From NCBI RefSeq assembly GCF_001623525.1, contig NZ_CP015225.1:6460501-6524500 (forward strand): DNA of 64,000 nucleotides, read 5' to 3'. Under the pieces are notes generated by a model. That model had not been told where the DNA came from. It ran no database searches and saw nothing but the letters and a program-made list of their open reading frames with translations. The position numbers and the translations under genes were made by a program. Shown in pieces: positions 50,194-59,214 of this stretch. The DNA comes from Pseudomonas fluorescens (GTDB taxonomy: Bacteria; Pseudomonadota; Gammaproteobacteria; Pseudomonadales; Pseudomonadaceae). Within the stretch, counting starts at the first letter, position 1. Each line of letters begins with the position of its first letter.

Positions 50194-50232
50194 CATGCGT
50201 GCTAGAGCCCGTCCTCATGCCAGGTTTCCCTT

Positions 50233-50368
50233 TGTGGCGAGGGGATTTATCCCCGCTGGGCTGCGCAGCAGCCCCTCCACAAGCAGTCAATACGACCTGC
50301 CTGACCCACCGGGTCGCTGGCATTCAGGGCCGCTCCGCGCCCCAGCGGGGATAAATCCCCTCGCCACA
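50233..50368. repeat. REP doublet, variant subfamily
   Basis: An inverted pair in which the usual GGGAGCTTGCTCCC core is replaced by GGGGATTTATCCCC. It keeps the outer TGTGGCGAG and the inner CTGCGCAGCAG, marking a distinct REP subfamily. Confidence 0.8.
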
Positions 50369-50435
50369 ATGAATGTCACCCTGAATATGGATAAGGGCAG
50401 CCCAGGCGACGTCGTTTCCAAGGCAAAAGAAAACC

Positions 50436-50465
50436 CCCGATAAACCAGCGGTCTATCGGGGGCTT
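50436..50465 (-). terminator. Rho-independent terminator of nrdA
   Basis: Minus-strand stem GCCCCCGATAGACC...GGTTTATCGGGGGT ends in a T-rich run, 36 bases after the nrdA stop. Confidence 0.85.
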
Positions 50466-50501
50466 CTTCAGTCGGCGCCTTTACACGCCCACCCACTCAG
50501 C

Positions 50502-53393
50502 TTATTGGCAAGCTTCGCAATCCGGCTCGTCGATCGCGCAGGCCTTTGGCACTGGCGCAGGGCCTGCTGGAGCAGCCAGGACCGAATCGTCACCGTGGTT
50601 GCCGCCGCTGGAAACAGCGTTCAGCTTGCCGGTGTTGATGGTCGACTTCTCGGTGCTGGTCGCGGCCAGGGCACGGAGGTAGTAAGTGGTTTTCAGGCCA
50701 CGGTACCAAGCCATGCGGTAGGTCACGTCCAGCTTCTTGCCCGAAGCACCGGCGATGTACAGGTTCAGCGATTGAGCCTGGTCGATCCACTTCTGGCGAC
50801 GGCTGGCGGCGTCGACGATCCACTTGGTGTCCACTTCGAACGCGGTGGCGTAGAGCGCTTTGAGCTCTTGCGGGATGCGTTCGATCTGCTGCACCGAACC
50901 GTCGTAGTACTTCAGGTCGTTGATCATGACCGAGTCCCAGAGGCCGCGGGCCTTGAGGTCGCGAACCAGGTACGGGTTGATCACGGTGAACTCGCCCGAC
51001 AGGTTCGATTTCACATACAGGTTCTGGTAGGTCGGTTCGATCGACTGCGACACGCCGGTGATGTTGGCGATGGTGGCGGTCGGTGCGATGGCCATGATGT
51101 TGGAGTTACGGATGCCTTTCTGCACACGGGCGCGAACCGGTGCCCAGTCCAGGGATTCGTTCAGGTCAACGTCGATGTACTTCTGGCCGCGCTGGGCGAT
51201 CAGGATCTGTTGCGAGTCCAGCGGCAGAATGCCCTGGGACCACAGCGAACCCTGGAACGTCTCGTAGGCGCCACGCTCGTCGGCCAGGTCGCAGGAAGCC
51301 TGGATCGCATAGTAGCTGACCGCTTCCATGGACTTGTCGGCGAATTCGACCGCGGCATCGGAACCGTACGGGATGTGCTGCAGGTACAGCGCGTCCTGGA
51401 AGCCCATGATGCCCAGGCCGACCGGACGGTGCTTGAAGTTGGAGTTCTTCGCCTGTGGCACCGAGTAGTAGTTGATGTCGATCACGTTGTCGAGCATGCG
51501 CACGGCAGTGTTCACGGTGCGTTGCAGCTTGGCGGTGTCCAGCTTGCCGTCGACGATGTGGTTCGGCAGGTTGATCGAGCCCAGGTTGCAGACCGCGATC
51601 TCATCCTTGTTGGTGTTCAGGGTGATCTCGGTGCACAGGTTCGAGCTGTGGACCACGCCCACGTGCTGCTGCGGGCTGCGCAGGTTGCACGGGTCCTTGA
51701 AGGTCAGCCATGGGTGGCCGGTTTCGAACAGCATCGACAGCATCTTGCGCCACAGGTCTTTGGCCTGGACGACTTTGAACAGCTTGATCTTGTTGTACTC
51801 GGTCAGGGCTTCGTAGTACTCGTAGCGCTCTTCGAAAGCCTTGCCGGTCAGGTCGTGCAGGTCCGGTACTTCGGACGGCGAGAACAGGGTCCACTTGCCG
51901 TCATCGAAGACACGCTTCATGAACAGGTCAGGGATCCAGTTGGCGGTGTTCATGTCGTGGGTACGACGACGGTCATCACCGGTGTTCTTGCGCAGCTCGA
52001 TGAACTCTTCGATGTCCATGTGCCAGGTTTCCAGGTAGGCACAGACCGCGCCCTTGCGCTTGCCACCCTGGTTGACCGCGACGGCGGTGTCGTTGACCAC
52101 TTTGAGGAACGGCACCACGCCCTGGGATTTGCCGTTGGTGCCCTTGATGTACGAGCCCAATGCGCGAACCGGGGTCCAGTCGTTGCCCAGGCCACCGGCG
52201 AATTTCGACAGCATGGCGTTGTCGTGGATTGCGCCGTAGATGCCCGACAGGTCATCCGGAACGGTGGTCAGGTAGCAGCTCGACAGCTGTGGACGCAGGG
52301 TACCGGCGTTGAACAAGGTCGGAGTCGAGGCCATGTAGTCGAAGGACGACAACAGGTTGTAGAACTCGATCGCACGGTCTTCGCGCTGCTTCTCTTCGAT
52401 CGCCAGGCCCATGGCCACGCGCATGAAGAAGATCTGTGGCAGTTCGAAACGCACGCCATCCTTGTGGATGAAGTAACGGTCATACAGGGTTTGCAGGCCC
52501 AGGTAGGTGAACTGCTGGTCGCGCTCGTGGTTGATCGCCTTGCCGAGTTTTTCCAGATCGAATTCGGCCAGGACCGGGTTCAGCAATTCGAACTCGATAC
52601 CCTTGGCAACATAGGCTGGCAGCGCCTTGGCGTACAGGTCGACCATTTCGTGGTGGGTCGCGCTCTCGGCGACTTCCAGGAAGCTCAGGCCTTCGGCACG
52701 CAGGGTGTCCATCAGCAGGCGGGCGGTCACGAAGGAGTAGTTCGGCTCGCGCTCCACCAGGGTCCGGGCGGTCATCACCAGGGCCGTGTTGACGTCCTTG
52801 AGTGCAACGCCGTCATAGAGGTTCTTCAGGGTTTCGCGCTGGATCAGGTCGCCATCGACTTCTTCCAGGCCTTCGCAGGCCTCGGTGACGATGGTGTTCA
52901 GGCGACCCATGTCCAGTGGCGCCAGGCTGCCGTCGGCGCGGGCGATGCGGATCGAAGGGTGGGCCTGGACCGGTGCGTCGGCTGGGGAGCGGGTAGCACG
53001 TTCCTTGGCGCGGGAGTCACGGTAGATCACGTAGTCGCGCGCCACTTTCTGCTCGCCGGCACGCATCAGGGCCAGTTCGACCTGGTCCTGGATTTCTTCG
53101 ATGTGGATGGTGCCGCCCGAGGGCATGCGACGCTTGAAGGTCGCGGTGACCTGTTCGGTCAGGCGGGCCACGGTGTCGTGGATTCGCGACGAAGCGGCAG
53201 CGGTGCCACCTTCAACTGCGAGGAACGCTTTGGTGATGGCGACGGTGATCTTGTCATCGGTGTAAGGAACGACAGTGCCGTTACGCTTGATCACACGCAG
53301 TTGGCCCGGCGCGGTGGCGGACAGATCCGGGTTCGAATCGGCGGCCAGCGGCGCGGTGCCCTGCGGGTTCTCGCGAGTTGTGTCGGTGTGCAT
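50502..53393 (-). CDS. nrdA: Ribonucleoside-diphosphate reductase, alpha subunit (class Ia)
   Basis: This 963-residue catalytic R1 subunit has two N-terminal ATP-cone domains (about residues 33-125 and 145-240). This duplication is known from P. aeruginosa NrdA and explains the length excess over E. coli. Active-site cysteines are seen in LSSCYLTT, SNLCTEITLN and AVCNLGSINL, and the redox pair is the C-terminal CEACQ. The ATG at 53393 is favoured over a TTG 32 codons earlier. nrdB is 42 kb away. Upstream regulatory sites include a DnaA box and two NrdR-like boxes. Confidence 0.97.
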   Translation of the reverse strand: MHTDTTRENPQGTAPLAADSNPDLSATAPGQLRVIKRNGTVVPYTDDKITVAITKAFLAVEGGTAAASSRIHDTVARLTEQVTATFKRRMPSGGTIHIEEIQDQVELALMRAGEQKVARDYVIYRDSRAKERATRSPADAPVQAHPSIRIARADGSLAPLDMGRLNTIVTEACEGLEEVDGDLIQRETLKNLYDGVALKDVNTALVMTARTLVEREPNYSFVTARLLMDTLRAEGLSFLEVAESATHHEMVDLYAKALPAYVAKGIEFELLNPVLAEFDLEKLGKAINHERDQQFTYLGLQTLYDRYFIHKDGVRFELPQIFFMRVAMGLAIEEKQREDRAIEFYNLLSSFDYMASTPTLFNAGTLRPQLSSCYLTTVPDDLSGIYGAIHDNAMLSKFAGGLGNDWTPVRALGSYIKGTNGKSQGVVPFLKVVNDTAVAVNQGGKRKGAVCAYLETWHMDIEEFIELRKNTGDDRRRTHDMNTANWIPDLFMKRVFDDGKWTLFSPSEVPDLHDLTGKAFEERYEYYEALTEYNKIKLFKVVQAKDLWRKMLSMLFETGHPWLTFKDPCNLRSPQQHVGVVHSSNLCTEITLNTNKDEIAVCNLGSINLPNHIVDGKLDTAKLQRTVNTAVRMLDNVIDINYYSVPQAKNSNFKHRPVGLGIMGFQDALYLQHIPYGSDAAVEFADKSMEAVSYYAIQASCDLADERGAYETFQGSLWSQGILPLDSQQILIAQRGQKYIDVDLNESLDWAPVRARVQKGIRNSNIMAIAPTATIANITGVSQSIEPTYQNLYVKSNLSGEFTVINPYLVRDLKARGLWDSVMINDLKYYDGSVQQIERIPQELKALYATAFEVDTKWIVDAASRRQKWIDQAQSLNLYIAGASGKKLDVTYRMAWYRGLKTTYYLRALAATSTEKSTINTGKLNAVSSGGNHGDDSVLAAPAGPAPVPKACAIDEPDCEACQ

Positions 53394-53746
53394 GGGTGTC
53401 TCCACGTTCTCTATGTTTGTTTGGGCACCATCACGGTGCCCACCGTTCCGTCCTGAAGCACTACAACCGACTGGCGCCGGGCATAACAACTTCGGGACAG
53501 TAGGAAGCAGGCGTTTAATGCCGCTTCCATCCGAAGTTCTCAGGTTGCGAGCGGGGCTCGAAACCGGGTTGCCGGGGTGGCAGCAATTGACTGCAACACC
53601 CGTACCGTTTCGGTCGTTTTCGACCTTGAAACAGTTGCCATCCGCAGGGGCGGTCTGGGCTTGGGGAAATACGGTGTTTCAGCTGGGCAGAAGCAAGAAA
53701 AGCGCTTGAATTCTCTGCCCGACTTGTGTTTGGTTTTTGGCCTGAA

Positions 53747-53762
53747 ACCCTACATGTAGGGT
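53747..53762. promoter_or_regulatory. Candidate NrdR box 1, nrdA
   Basis: The perfect palindrome ACCCTACATGTAGGGT agrees with 12 of 16 positions of the recalled NrdR consensus, including the invariant TA-AT-TA core. It could alternatively be a short terminator on the plus strand, since a T run follows. Confidence 0.5.
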
Positions 53763-53777
53763 TTTTTGCGCGGCGGG

Positions 53778-53793
53778 CTACAAGATAATGCGT
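53778..53793. promoter_or_regulatory. Candidate NrdR box 2, nrdA
   Basis: CTACAAGATAATGCGT matches 11 of 16 consensus positions and lies exactly 31 bases (three helical turns) from box 1, the usual NrdR box spacing. Confidence 0.45.
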
Positions 53794-53819
53794 TTTTGGG
53801 GGGTATGCAACGTGCTACC

Positions 53820-53828
53820 TGTGGATAA
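53820..53828 (-). promoter_or_regulatory. DnaA box upstream of nrdA
   Basis: TTATCCACA on the minus strand is a perfect DnaA consensus. In E. coli nrdAB is DnaA-controlled, so a link of dNTP supply to replication initiation is plausible. Confidence 0.6.
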
Positions 53829-54108
53829 GCCTGTGCGTAATTTGTGTGCGAAACGTGGAACTGCTCTGTAGGCCGCGACCTAGCTGGAGTGGACCTTTTT
53901 TCATCGGTTTCGACGGTCTGAAAACTGCCCGATGGTTTTTTGCGGGCGCGGACGTTACCACATAAAACCTGCTTCGACCGAACGCATTTGTCCGCTTGTT
54001 TTCTAGGGGGGCGACGTTTATACAATCGGTCGGTGTGCTGGCATGTTTATCCTCCTTTGATATGACAAAAAGAGGAGGCTGTATTCGAATCTCTGGAATG
54101 AACACTGT

Positions 54109-54199
54109 TGTGGCCAGAGATTGCTCCCGCTCGATTGCGCAGCAATCGCAAAAAACAGGGGCCGCTTCGCAGCCCAGCGGGAGCAAGCTCCCTCGCCAC
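54109..54199. repeat. REP doublet, degenerate left arm
   Basis: An inverted pair of the main family. The left arm is altered (TGTGGCCAGAGATTGCTCCC) while the right arm is intact. Confidence 0.75.
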
Positions 54200-54268
54200 G
54201 GGGTAGTGATCCTTCTGCAAGGGTTGTGGCCATCCGGTCCTTTATTTTCATAACAAAACGAGGCCCCC

Positions 54269-54991
54269 ATGGAACAAGAAGCCTGGCAGGTATTGATCGT
54301 CGAGGATGACCAGCGTCTGGCCGAGCTGACCCGGGAGTACCTCGAAAGCAACGGGTTGCGTGTCGCCATCGAAGGCGACGGCGCGGTGGCGGCGGCGCGG
54401 ATCATTGCCGAGCAGCCGGACCTGGTGATCCTCGACCTGATGCTGCCCGGCGAAGACGGCCTGAGCATCTGTCGCAAGGTGCGCGGGCATTATGACGGGC
54501 CGATCCTCATGCTCACCGCCCGCACCGACGACACCGATCAGATCCAGGGCCTGGACCTGGGCGCCGATGATTATGTCTGCAAGCCGGTTCGCCCGCGTTT
54601 GCTCTTGGCGCGTATCCAGGCCCTGCTGCGGCGCAGCGAACCGGAGCCGAGCGTCGCGCAGAAGCAGCGACGCCTGCAATTCGGCCCGCTGGTGGTCGAC
54701 GACGCCCTGCGCGAAGCCTGGTTGCAGGGCAACGGTATCGAGCTGACCAGCGCCGAATTCGACCTGCTGTGGCTGCTGGTGTCCAATGCCGGGCGCATCC
54801 TGTCCCGGGAAGAAATCTTCACCGCTTTGCGCGGCATCGGTTATGACGGCCAGGACCGTTCCATCGACGTGCGCATTTCGCGTATCCGCCCCAAGATCGG
54901 CGATGACCCGGACCATCCACGGCTGATCAAGACCATTCGCAGCAAAGGCTACCTGTTCGTTCCTGAAGCCTGCGTAGACCCGGCACCGTGA
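54269..54991 (+). CDS. OmpR-family response regulator, RstA-like
   Basis: This 240-residue regulator has a receiver domain (Asp in LVILDLMLPGEDG, Lys in VCKPVRP) and a winged-helix DNA-binding domain (TSAEFDLLWLLVSNAGRILSREEIF; RSIDVRISRIRPKIG). It is the PA1157 counterpart, beside nrdA as in P. aeruginosa. It overlaps the kinase gene by four bases. Confidence 0.92.
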   Translation: MEQEAWQVLIVEDDQRLAELTREYLESNGLRVAIEGDGAVAAARIIAEQPDLVILDLMLPGEDGLSICRKVRGHYDGPILMLTARTDDTDQIQGLDLGADDYVCKPVRPRLLLARIQALLRRSEPEPSVAQKQRRLQFGPLVVDDALREAWLQGNGIELTSAEFDLLWLLVSNAGRILSREEIFTALRGIGYDGQDRSIDVRISRIRPKIGDDPDHPRLIKTIRSKGYLFVPEACVDPAP

Positions 54992-56598
54992 ACTCGATCT
55001 TCCTGCGTATTTATGGCGGCATGTGTGCCGCACTGGTGCTGGTGGCGGTCCTCGGCGTACTGGCCCTGCACCTGCTCAACCAGACCCGCAGCGAGCAATA
55101 CCGCGAGCGCCTGGCCCACGGTACGTTTTCGTTGATGGCCGACAACCTGCGGCCGATGAATGACACCGAACGGCGGCGGGCGTTGCTGGTATGGGAGCGC
55201 CTGCTGGGCATTCCCCTGGCGTTGCAGACCTTTGCCCAGACCGACCTCGACCTCGGCCAGCGCACCCGCGTGCTGCGTGGCCAGGCCTTGGTGGAGCAGA
55301 CCGGACCCCATGCGGCCAAAGTCTATCGGCTGGTCAGCGATGGCGAGCAACTGATGTTGGTGGGGGAAGTCCAGCAGATCAGCGAACAACTGGCCCGCGC
55401 GACCATCTATCTGTTGGCCGACGAGCTGGTGCGTTCCCCGGTGGCCGAACAACCCAAGCGGCTGGCGCAACTGGCGCAGGAAAAAGGTTTTGGTTTCGAT
55501 CTGCGACTCATGACCGCCGAGCAGGCGGACATGGATGAAGACCAGCGCCGTCGTGTGTCCGAGGGCGATACGGTGATGGCGTTGGGCAAGGGCGGCGACT
55601 CCATCCGGGTCTTCGCCGGCATGGTCGGCACGCCGTGGGTGCTGGAGATTGGTCCGCTGTACCAGATGAACCCTTATCCGCCGCAATGGCTGGTGCTGAT
55701 CGCGGCGCTGGGCTTGAGCCTGATCGGCTTGATCGTCTACCTGTTGGTGCGCCAGTTGGAGCGGCGCTTGCGCGGCCTGGAGTCGGCCGCGACCCAGATC
55801 GCCCAGGGCAGTTTGGAAACCCGGGTACCGGCCCGAGGTGCCGACTCGGTGGGGCGGTTGGCCGCTGCGTTCAACGGCATGGCCGAGCACTTGCAGCAAT
55901 TGTTGGCCATCCAGCGCGAGCTGGTGCGGGCGGTGTCCCACGAATTGCGTACCCCGGTGGCGCGCCTGCGCTTCGGCCTGGAAATGCTCGGCAGCGCCAC
56001 CACGCCCCAGGCCCGGGACAAATACCTGGCGGGCATGGACCACGACATCGAAGACCTGGATCGGCTGGTGGACGAAATGCTCACCTATGCGCGACTGGAA
56101 CAGGGTTCACCGGCCCTGAATTTCCAGCGGGTGGACCTGGATGCGCTGGTCAATCAAGTGATCGATGAACTGGGGCCGTTGCGGGCCGGGATCACGGTCG
56201 AGCGCGGTCTATGCCTGTCGGCCGTCGATTGCGACGGCGCCTGGGTCGAGGCCGAGCCACGCTTTCTGCATCGGGCCCTGCAGAACCTGGTGGGCAACGC
56301 CATGCGTCACGCCAGTTCCCGGGTCACTGTCAGCTACCAGGTGGGTCAGTTGCGTTGTCGGGTGGATGTGGAGGACGACGGGCCTGGTGTGCCGGAAGCG
56401 GCATGGGAGCGGATCTTCAAGCCCTTCCTGCGTCTGGATGACAGCCGCGCCCGGGCGTCGGGCGGGCATGGGCTGGGGCTGTCGATCGTGCGGCGGATTA
56501 TCCACTGGCATGACGGTCGGGCGTTGATCGGCAAGAGCAAGAGCCTGGGCGGGGCTTGCTTCAGTTTGAGTTGGCCGAGGCATCAGGACAGGTCTTGA
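54988..56598 (+). CDS. Sensor histidine kinase, RstB-like
   Basis: This 536-residue inner-membrane kinase has an N-terminal membrane helix, a periplasmic loop of about 200 residues, a second helix (WLVLIAALGLSLIGLIVYLLV), a HAMP domain, the H-box SHELRTPVARLRF and an ATPase region (ASGGHGLGLSIVRRI). It pairs with the preceding regulator. The signal is unknown. Confidence 0.92.
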   Translation: MNSIFLRIYGGMCAALVLVAVLGVLALHLLNQTRSEQYRERLAHGTFSLMADNLRPMNDTERRRALLVWERLLGIPLALQTFAQTDLDLGQRTRVLRGQALVEQTGPHAAKVYRLVSDGEQLMLVGEVQQISEQLARATIYLLADELVRSPVAEQPKRLAQLAQEKGFGFDLRLMTAEQADMDEDQRRRVSEGDTVMALGKGGDSIRVFAGMVGTPWVLEIGPLYQMNPYPPQWLVLIAALGLSLIGLIVYLLVRQLERRLRGLESAATQIAQGSLETRVPARGADSVGRLAAAFNGMAEHLQQLLAIQRELVRAVSHELRTPVARLRFGLEMLGSATTPQARDKYLAGMDHDIEDLDRLVDEMLTYARLEQGSPALNFQRVDLDALVNQVIDELGPLRAGITVERGLCLSAVDCDGAWVEAEPRFLHRALQNLVGNAMRHASSRVTVSYQVGQLRCRVDVEDDGPGVPEAAWERIFKPFLRLDDSRARASGGHGLGLSIVRRIIHWHDGRALIGKSKSLGGACFSLSWPRHQDRS

Positions 56599-56624
56599 TA
56601 GGTGGGCTCCCAAACCCACAACTC

Positions 56625-57350
56625 TCAGGCTTTGATCCCCACCAGGCTCAATAGCTGCCCATCCTTCACCCCGAACTGCGCCTGCAGTTCGCTGCCATGA
56701 CGCCACTCGGCCGACAGGTCCGTCAGCAACCGCAGTCGCACCTGTCCGTCGTGTGTCCATTCCAGCACTTCGGCATGCTCGAAATAAAAGCGCTGCCTGA
56801 CGATGGGATACAGCGCCTTGAACAAGCTTTCCTTCACTGAAAAGGTCAGGGTGACCAGCAAGGCCCGCTCGTCATGCGCAAGCGTTGCCATGCGCAGCAG
56901 CTCCGGCGGGGTGAGGATTTCACCGGCCAGGCGCTCGGCGCGTTCGGGGTCGAGCAGGTTTTCCACGTCCATGCCCAAGCCTTGCCAGTGGTCTTTTTTC
57001 GCGACGATGGCCGCGGCCCGGCCCGTGCTGTGGGTGATCGAGCCGCTGACATGGGCCGGCCACACGGGGGCGCGGTCCTCGCCAATGGCCGGCACGCAGG
57101 TCTGGCCGTCCAGCTGGCGAAGGGCTGCCCGGGCGCAGATCCGCCCGGCCAGGAATTCAGCCTGACGCTTGGCCACCGATCGCTGGATGCTCGCCGGTGG
57201 TTCGATGGCGCTGTCGGGGAAGTCGGTGCCTACCAGCAGCAACGGGTCGAAGCGGGTGCTCAGCAGCACCGTATCGGGCAGCGCATCGGGCAAAAGCCAG
57301 TGTTCATCCAGAGGCGAGCAACAGGCGGGCAGGGTGGGGAGTGTCTTCAT
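56625..57350 (-). CDS. pcpS: 4'-phosphopantetheinyl transferase (EntD/PcpS type)
   Basis: This 241-residue Sfp/EntD-family enzyme transfers phosphopantetheine from CoA to carrier proteins of fatty acid, siderophore and other synthases. The motifs GSITHSTGRAAAIVA, GLGMDVENLL and FSVKESLFKALYP are intact. In P. aeruginosa PcpS is the sole such enzyme and serves primary metabolism too. A small GC-rich inverted repeat sits immediately upstream of the start, and no ribosome site is obvious. Confidence 0.9.
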   Translation of the reverse strand: MKTLPTLPACCSPLDEHWLLPDALPDTVLLSTRFDPLLLVGTDFPDSAIEPPASIQRSVAKRQAEFLAGRICARAALRQLDGQTCVPAIGEDRAPVWPAHVSGSITHSTGRAAAIVAKKDHWQGLGMDVENLLDPERAERLAGEILTPPELLRMATLAHDERALLVTLTFSVKESLFKALYPIVRQRFYFEHAEVLEWTHDGQVRLRLLTDLSAEWRHGSELQAQFGVKDGQLLSLVGIKA

Positions 57351-57430
57351 GCCCGGCATTTTGCCGGGTTGACGGGAGGCTGGGTAGTGGGGCAAGCCTG
57401 AGTGGCGCAAGTGAGTGGAAAAGAAGCTTC

Positions 57431-57561
57431 TGTGGCGAGGGAGCTTGCTCCCGCTGGGCTGCGAAGCAGTCCTGAATCTGACAGCTCGGAGTATCAGATT
57501 GAACGCGTCGCTGCTGTTGGGGCTGCTGCGCAGCCCAGCGGGAGCAAGCTCCCTCGCCACA
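57431..57561. repeat. REP doublet (inverted pair)
   Basis: An inverted pair of the main family lies between pcpS and the dienelactone hydrolase gene. Confidence 0.85.
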
Positions 57562-57571
57562 GGGTTATGCG

Positions 57572-58363
57572 TCAGTCAAAAACTTTCTTGAAGAACTTCT
57601 GCATATCCGCCCACGATTTCTCATCGGCTTCCTTGTTGTAGCCAATGTCCGGCCCGCCATGTTCGCCGTGGCTCAAACGGTCGGCGTCCGGGTTGCTGAA
57701 GCCGTGTTTGGCGCCTTCGAGGTTGACGAATTTATAGTCGGCGCCGGCCTTGTCCATCTCGCTCTTGAACGCGGTGACGTTGTCCTGGGTGACCATGCTG
57801 TCCAGGGCGCCATGCTCGACCAGCACCTTGGCCTTGACGCTGCCAGGTGTTGCCGGGGTGTTGGTCACCAGCGCACCGTGGAAGCTCACCACGCCGGCCA
57901 GCGGCACACCCTGGCGCGCCGCATCGAGTACCACCTTGCCGCCGAAGCAGTAGCCGATGGCAGCGAGTTTGTCCGGATCAGTCTGGGGTTGTTTCTTCAG
58001 TAGGTCCAACCCCGCCTGGAAGCGTGCGCTGGCGGCCTTGCCGTCCTTGAGCGCCGCCTGCATGAAGGCCATGGCGTCCTTGGGGTGCTCGGTGTTCTTG
58101 CCGTCGCCGTACATGTCGATGGCCAGGGCGCTATAGCCCAGGCCGGCGAGGTCACGGGCACGGCGCTTGGCGTAGTCGTTCAACCCCCACCATTCATGCA
58201 CCACCACCACGCCCGGGCGCGGGCCCTTGACGGTGTCGTCATACGCGTAATAGCCGATCAGCTTGGTGCCGTCGGCACTGGTGTAGGGGAGCTCCTGGGT
58301 CTGGATGGCGGCTTGGCTCACGCCGCTAATGGCCAGAAGTACAACAGCAAGCAGCCTGCGCAT
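57572..58363 (-). CDS. Exported dienelactone hydrolase family protein
   Basis: This 263-residue alpha/beta hydrolase has a signal peptide (about residues 1-19, ending VSQA). The nucleophile elbow reads GYCFGGKVV (Cys as in dienelactone hydrolases), with Asp and His in EHGALDSMV and AKHGFSNPDADR. It acts in the periplasm on an unknown ester. Divergent from oprH. Confidence 0.88.
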   Translation of the reverse strand: MRRLLAVVLLAISGVSQAAIQTQELPYTSADGTKLIGYYAYDDTVKGPRPGVVVVHEWWGLNDYAKRRARDLAGLGYSALAIDMYGDGKNTEHPKDAMAFMQAALKDGKAASARFQAGLDLLKKQPQTDPDKLAAIGYCFGGKVVLDAARQGVPLAGVVSFHGALVTNTPATPGSVKAKVLVEHGALDSMVTQDNVTAFKSEMDKAGADYKFVNLEGAKHGFSNPDADRLSHGEHGGPDIGYNKEADEKSWADMQKFFKKVFD

Positions 58364-58409
58364 GATGGATCTCCTTAAAAAGTGCTGAGACAGGACACTC
58401 TAGCCGATT

Positions 58410-58448
58410 CATTCAGCGAAGGTTCAGAGAACGTTCAAGGGGGGTTCA
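58410..58448 (+). promoter_or_regulatory. PhoP-box-like direct repeats before oprH
   Basis: Four hexamers CATTCA, GGTTCA, CGTTCA and GGTTCA start at 58410, 58421, 58432 and 58443, exactly 11 bases apart. This matches the PhoP box layout (GTTTA repeats at 11-base spacing) 60-100 bases upstream of oprH. Confidence 0.65.
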
Positions 58449-58510
58449 GGGAGCGCTGGTTAAGGTGACGGCGACTTCACAATTCACCCACGCTGCAAAG
58501 GAACTCGATC

Positions 58511-59110
58511 ATGACTGCTATGAAAAAACTGCTGTTGGCTTTCACCGTGCTGGGCGCCAGCGCCCTGGCCCACGCCGATGACAACTTCGCCAGCCTGACC
58601 CTCGGCCAGACCAGCGACAAGGTGAAGAAGTCCAACGCCTTGGACAGCGCCCTGAACAACCCGAACGCCGACGGCGTCATCGGCAAGGACACCACGTATG
58701 GCCTGCGACTGGGCAAGCAAAACGACCAGGGCCGCTACTACGCCACCTACGACAACGTCTCGGGCACCCACAACGGCATCAAGCTGCGCCAGGAAAACCT
58801 GCTGGGCAGCTACGATGTGTTCTATCCGGTCACCAGCAGCACCAAGCTGTTCGGTGGCGGCACGGCGGGCCTGACCAAGCTGACCCAGGATTCTCCCGGC
58901 TTCAGCCGCGACAGCGACATTGGCTACGCAGTGGGCTTGCAAGGGGGCGTGCTGCAACAAATTTCGCAGAACACCTCGGTTGAACTGGGTTACCGTTACC
59001 TGCGCAGCAACGCCAGCACCGAGATGAGCCCGCACGGTGGCGATAAGGTTGGCTCGTTGGACCTGACCAGCAGCGCCCAGACCTACCTGTCCGCCAACTA
59101 CACGTTCTAA
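58511..59110 (+). CDS. oprH: Outer membrane protein OprH
   Basis: This 199-residue protein is closely similar to P. aeruginosa OprH, with a signal peptide (ending AHA) and an eight-stranded barrel (YRYLRSNASTEMSPHGG; LSANYTF end). It binds LPS and stabilises the outer membrane under low Mg2+. It leads the oprH-phoP-phoQ operon. An AAAGGA site precedes the ATG at 58511. Confidence 0.95.
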   Translation: MTAMKKLLLAFTVLGASALAHADDNFASLTLGQTSDKVKKSNALDSALNNPNADGVIGKDTTYGLRLGKQNDQGRYYATYDNVSGTHNGIKLRQENLLGSYDVFYPVTSSTKLFGGGTAGLTKLTQDSPGFSRDSDIGYAVGLQGGVLQQISQNTSVELGYRYLRSNASTEMSPHGGDKVGSLDLTSSAQTYLSANYTF

Positions 59111-59133
59111 GCGGTTGATGGTGAGCGTATCCA

Positions 59134-59166
59134 GCCGGATCGGTCGAAGACGATCCGGCGCCTTTC
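59134..59166 (+). terminator. Hairpin between oprH and phoP
   Basis: The stem GCCGGATCG/CGATCCGGC followed by a CTTTCGTT tail is a weak terminator or attenuator, favouring more OprH than PhoPQ. Confidence 0.5.
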
Positions 59167-59214
59167 GTTGAAGTGCGCCGCACTGGATTGTTTGATTTGC
59201 CTGGGAGAGGCTCC

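Larger units (their letters stand above)
53394..54108. other. Long regulatory region upstream of nrdA
   Basis: About 700 bases precede nrdA on the minus strand and contain no supported gene. They hold the NrdR-like boxes (53747, 53778) and a DnaA box (53820). The promoter itself was not assigned. Confidence 0.6.

Noticed and set aside
50505..53456. 983-codon open frame antisense to nrdA
   Set aside because: It is the mirror of a high-GC gene with strong codon bias. It has no ribosome site or family resemblance, and nrdA on the other strand is certain.
53745..53768. Perfect palindrome with a T run as a transcription terminator
   Set aside because: No gene on the plus strand upstream needs it. 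The phased second box and position before nrdA fit NrdR better, though this is not excluded.
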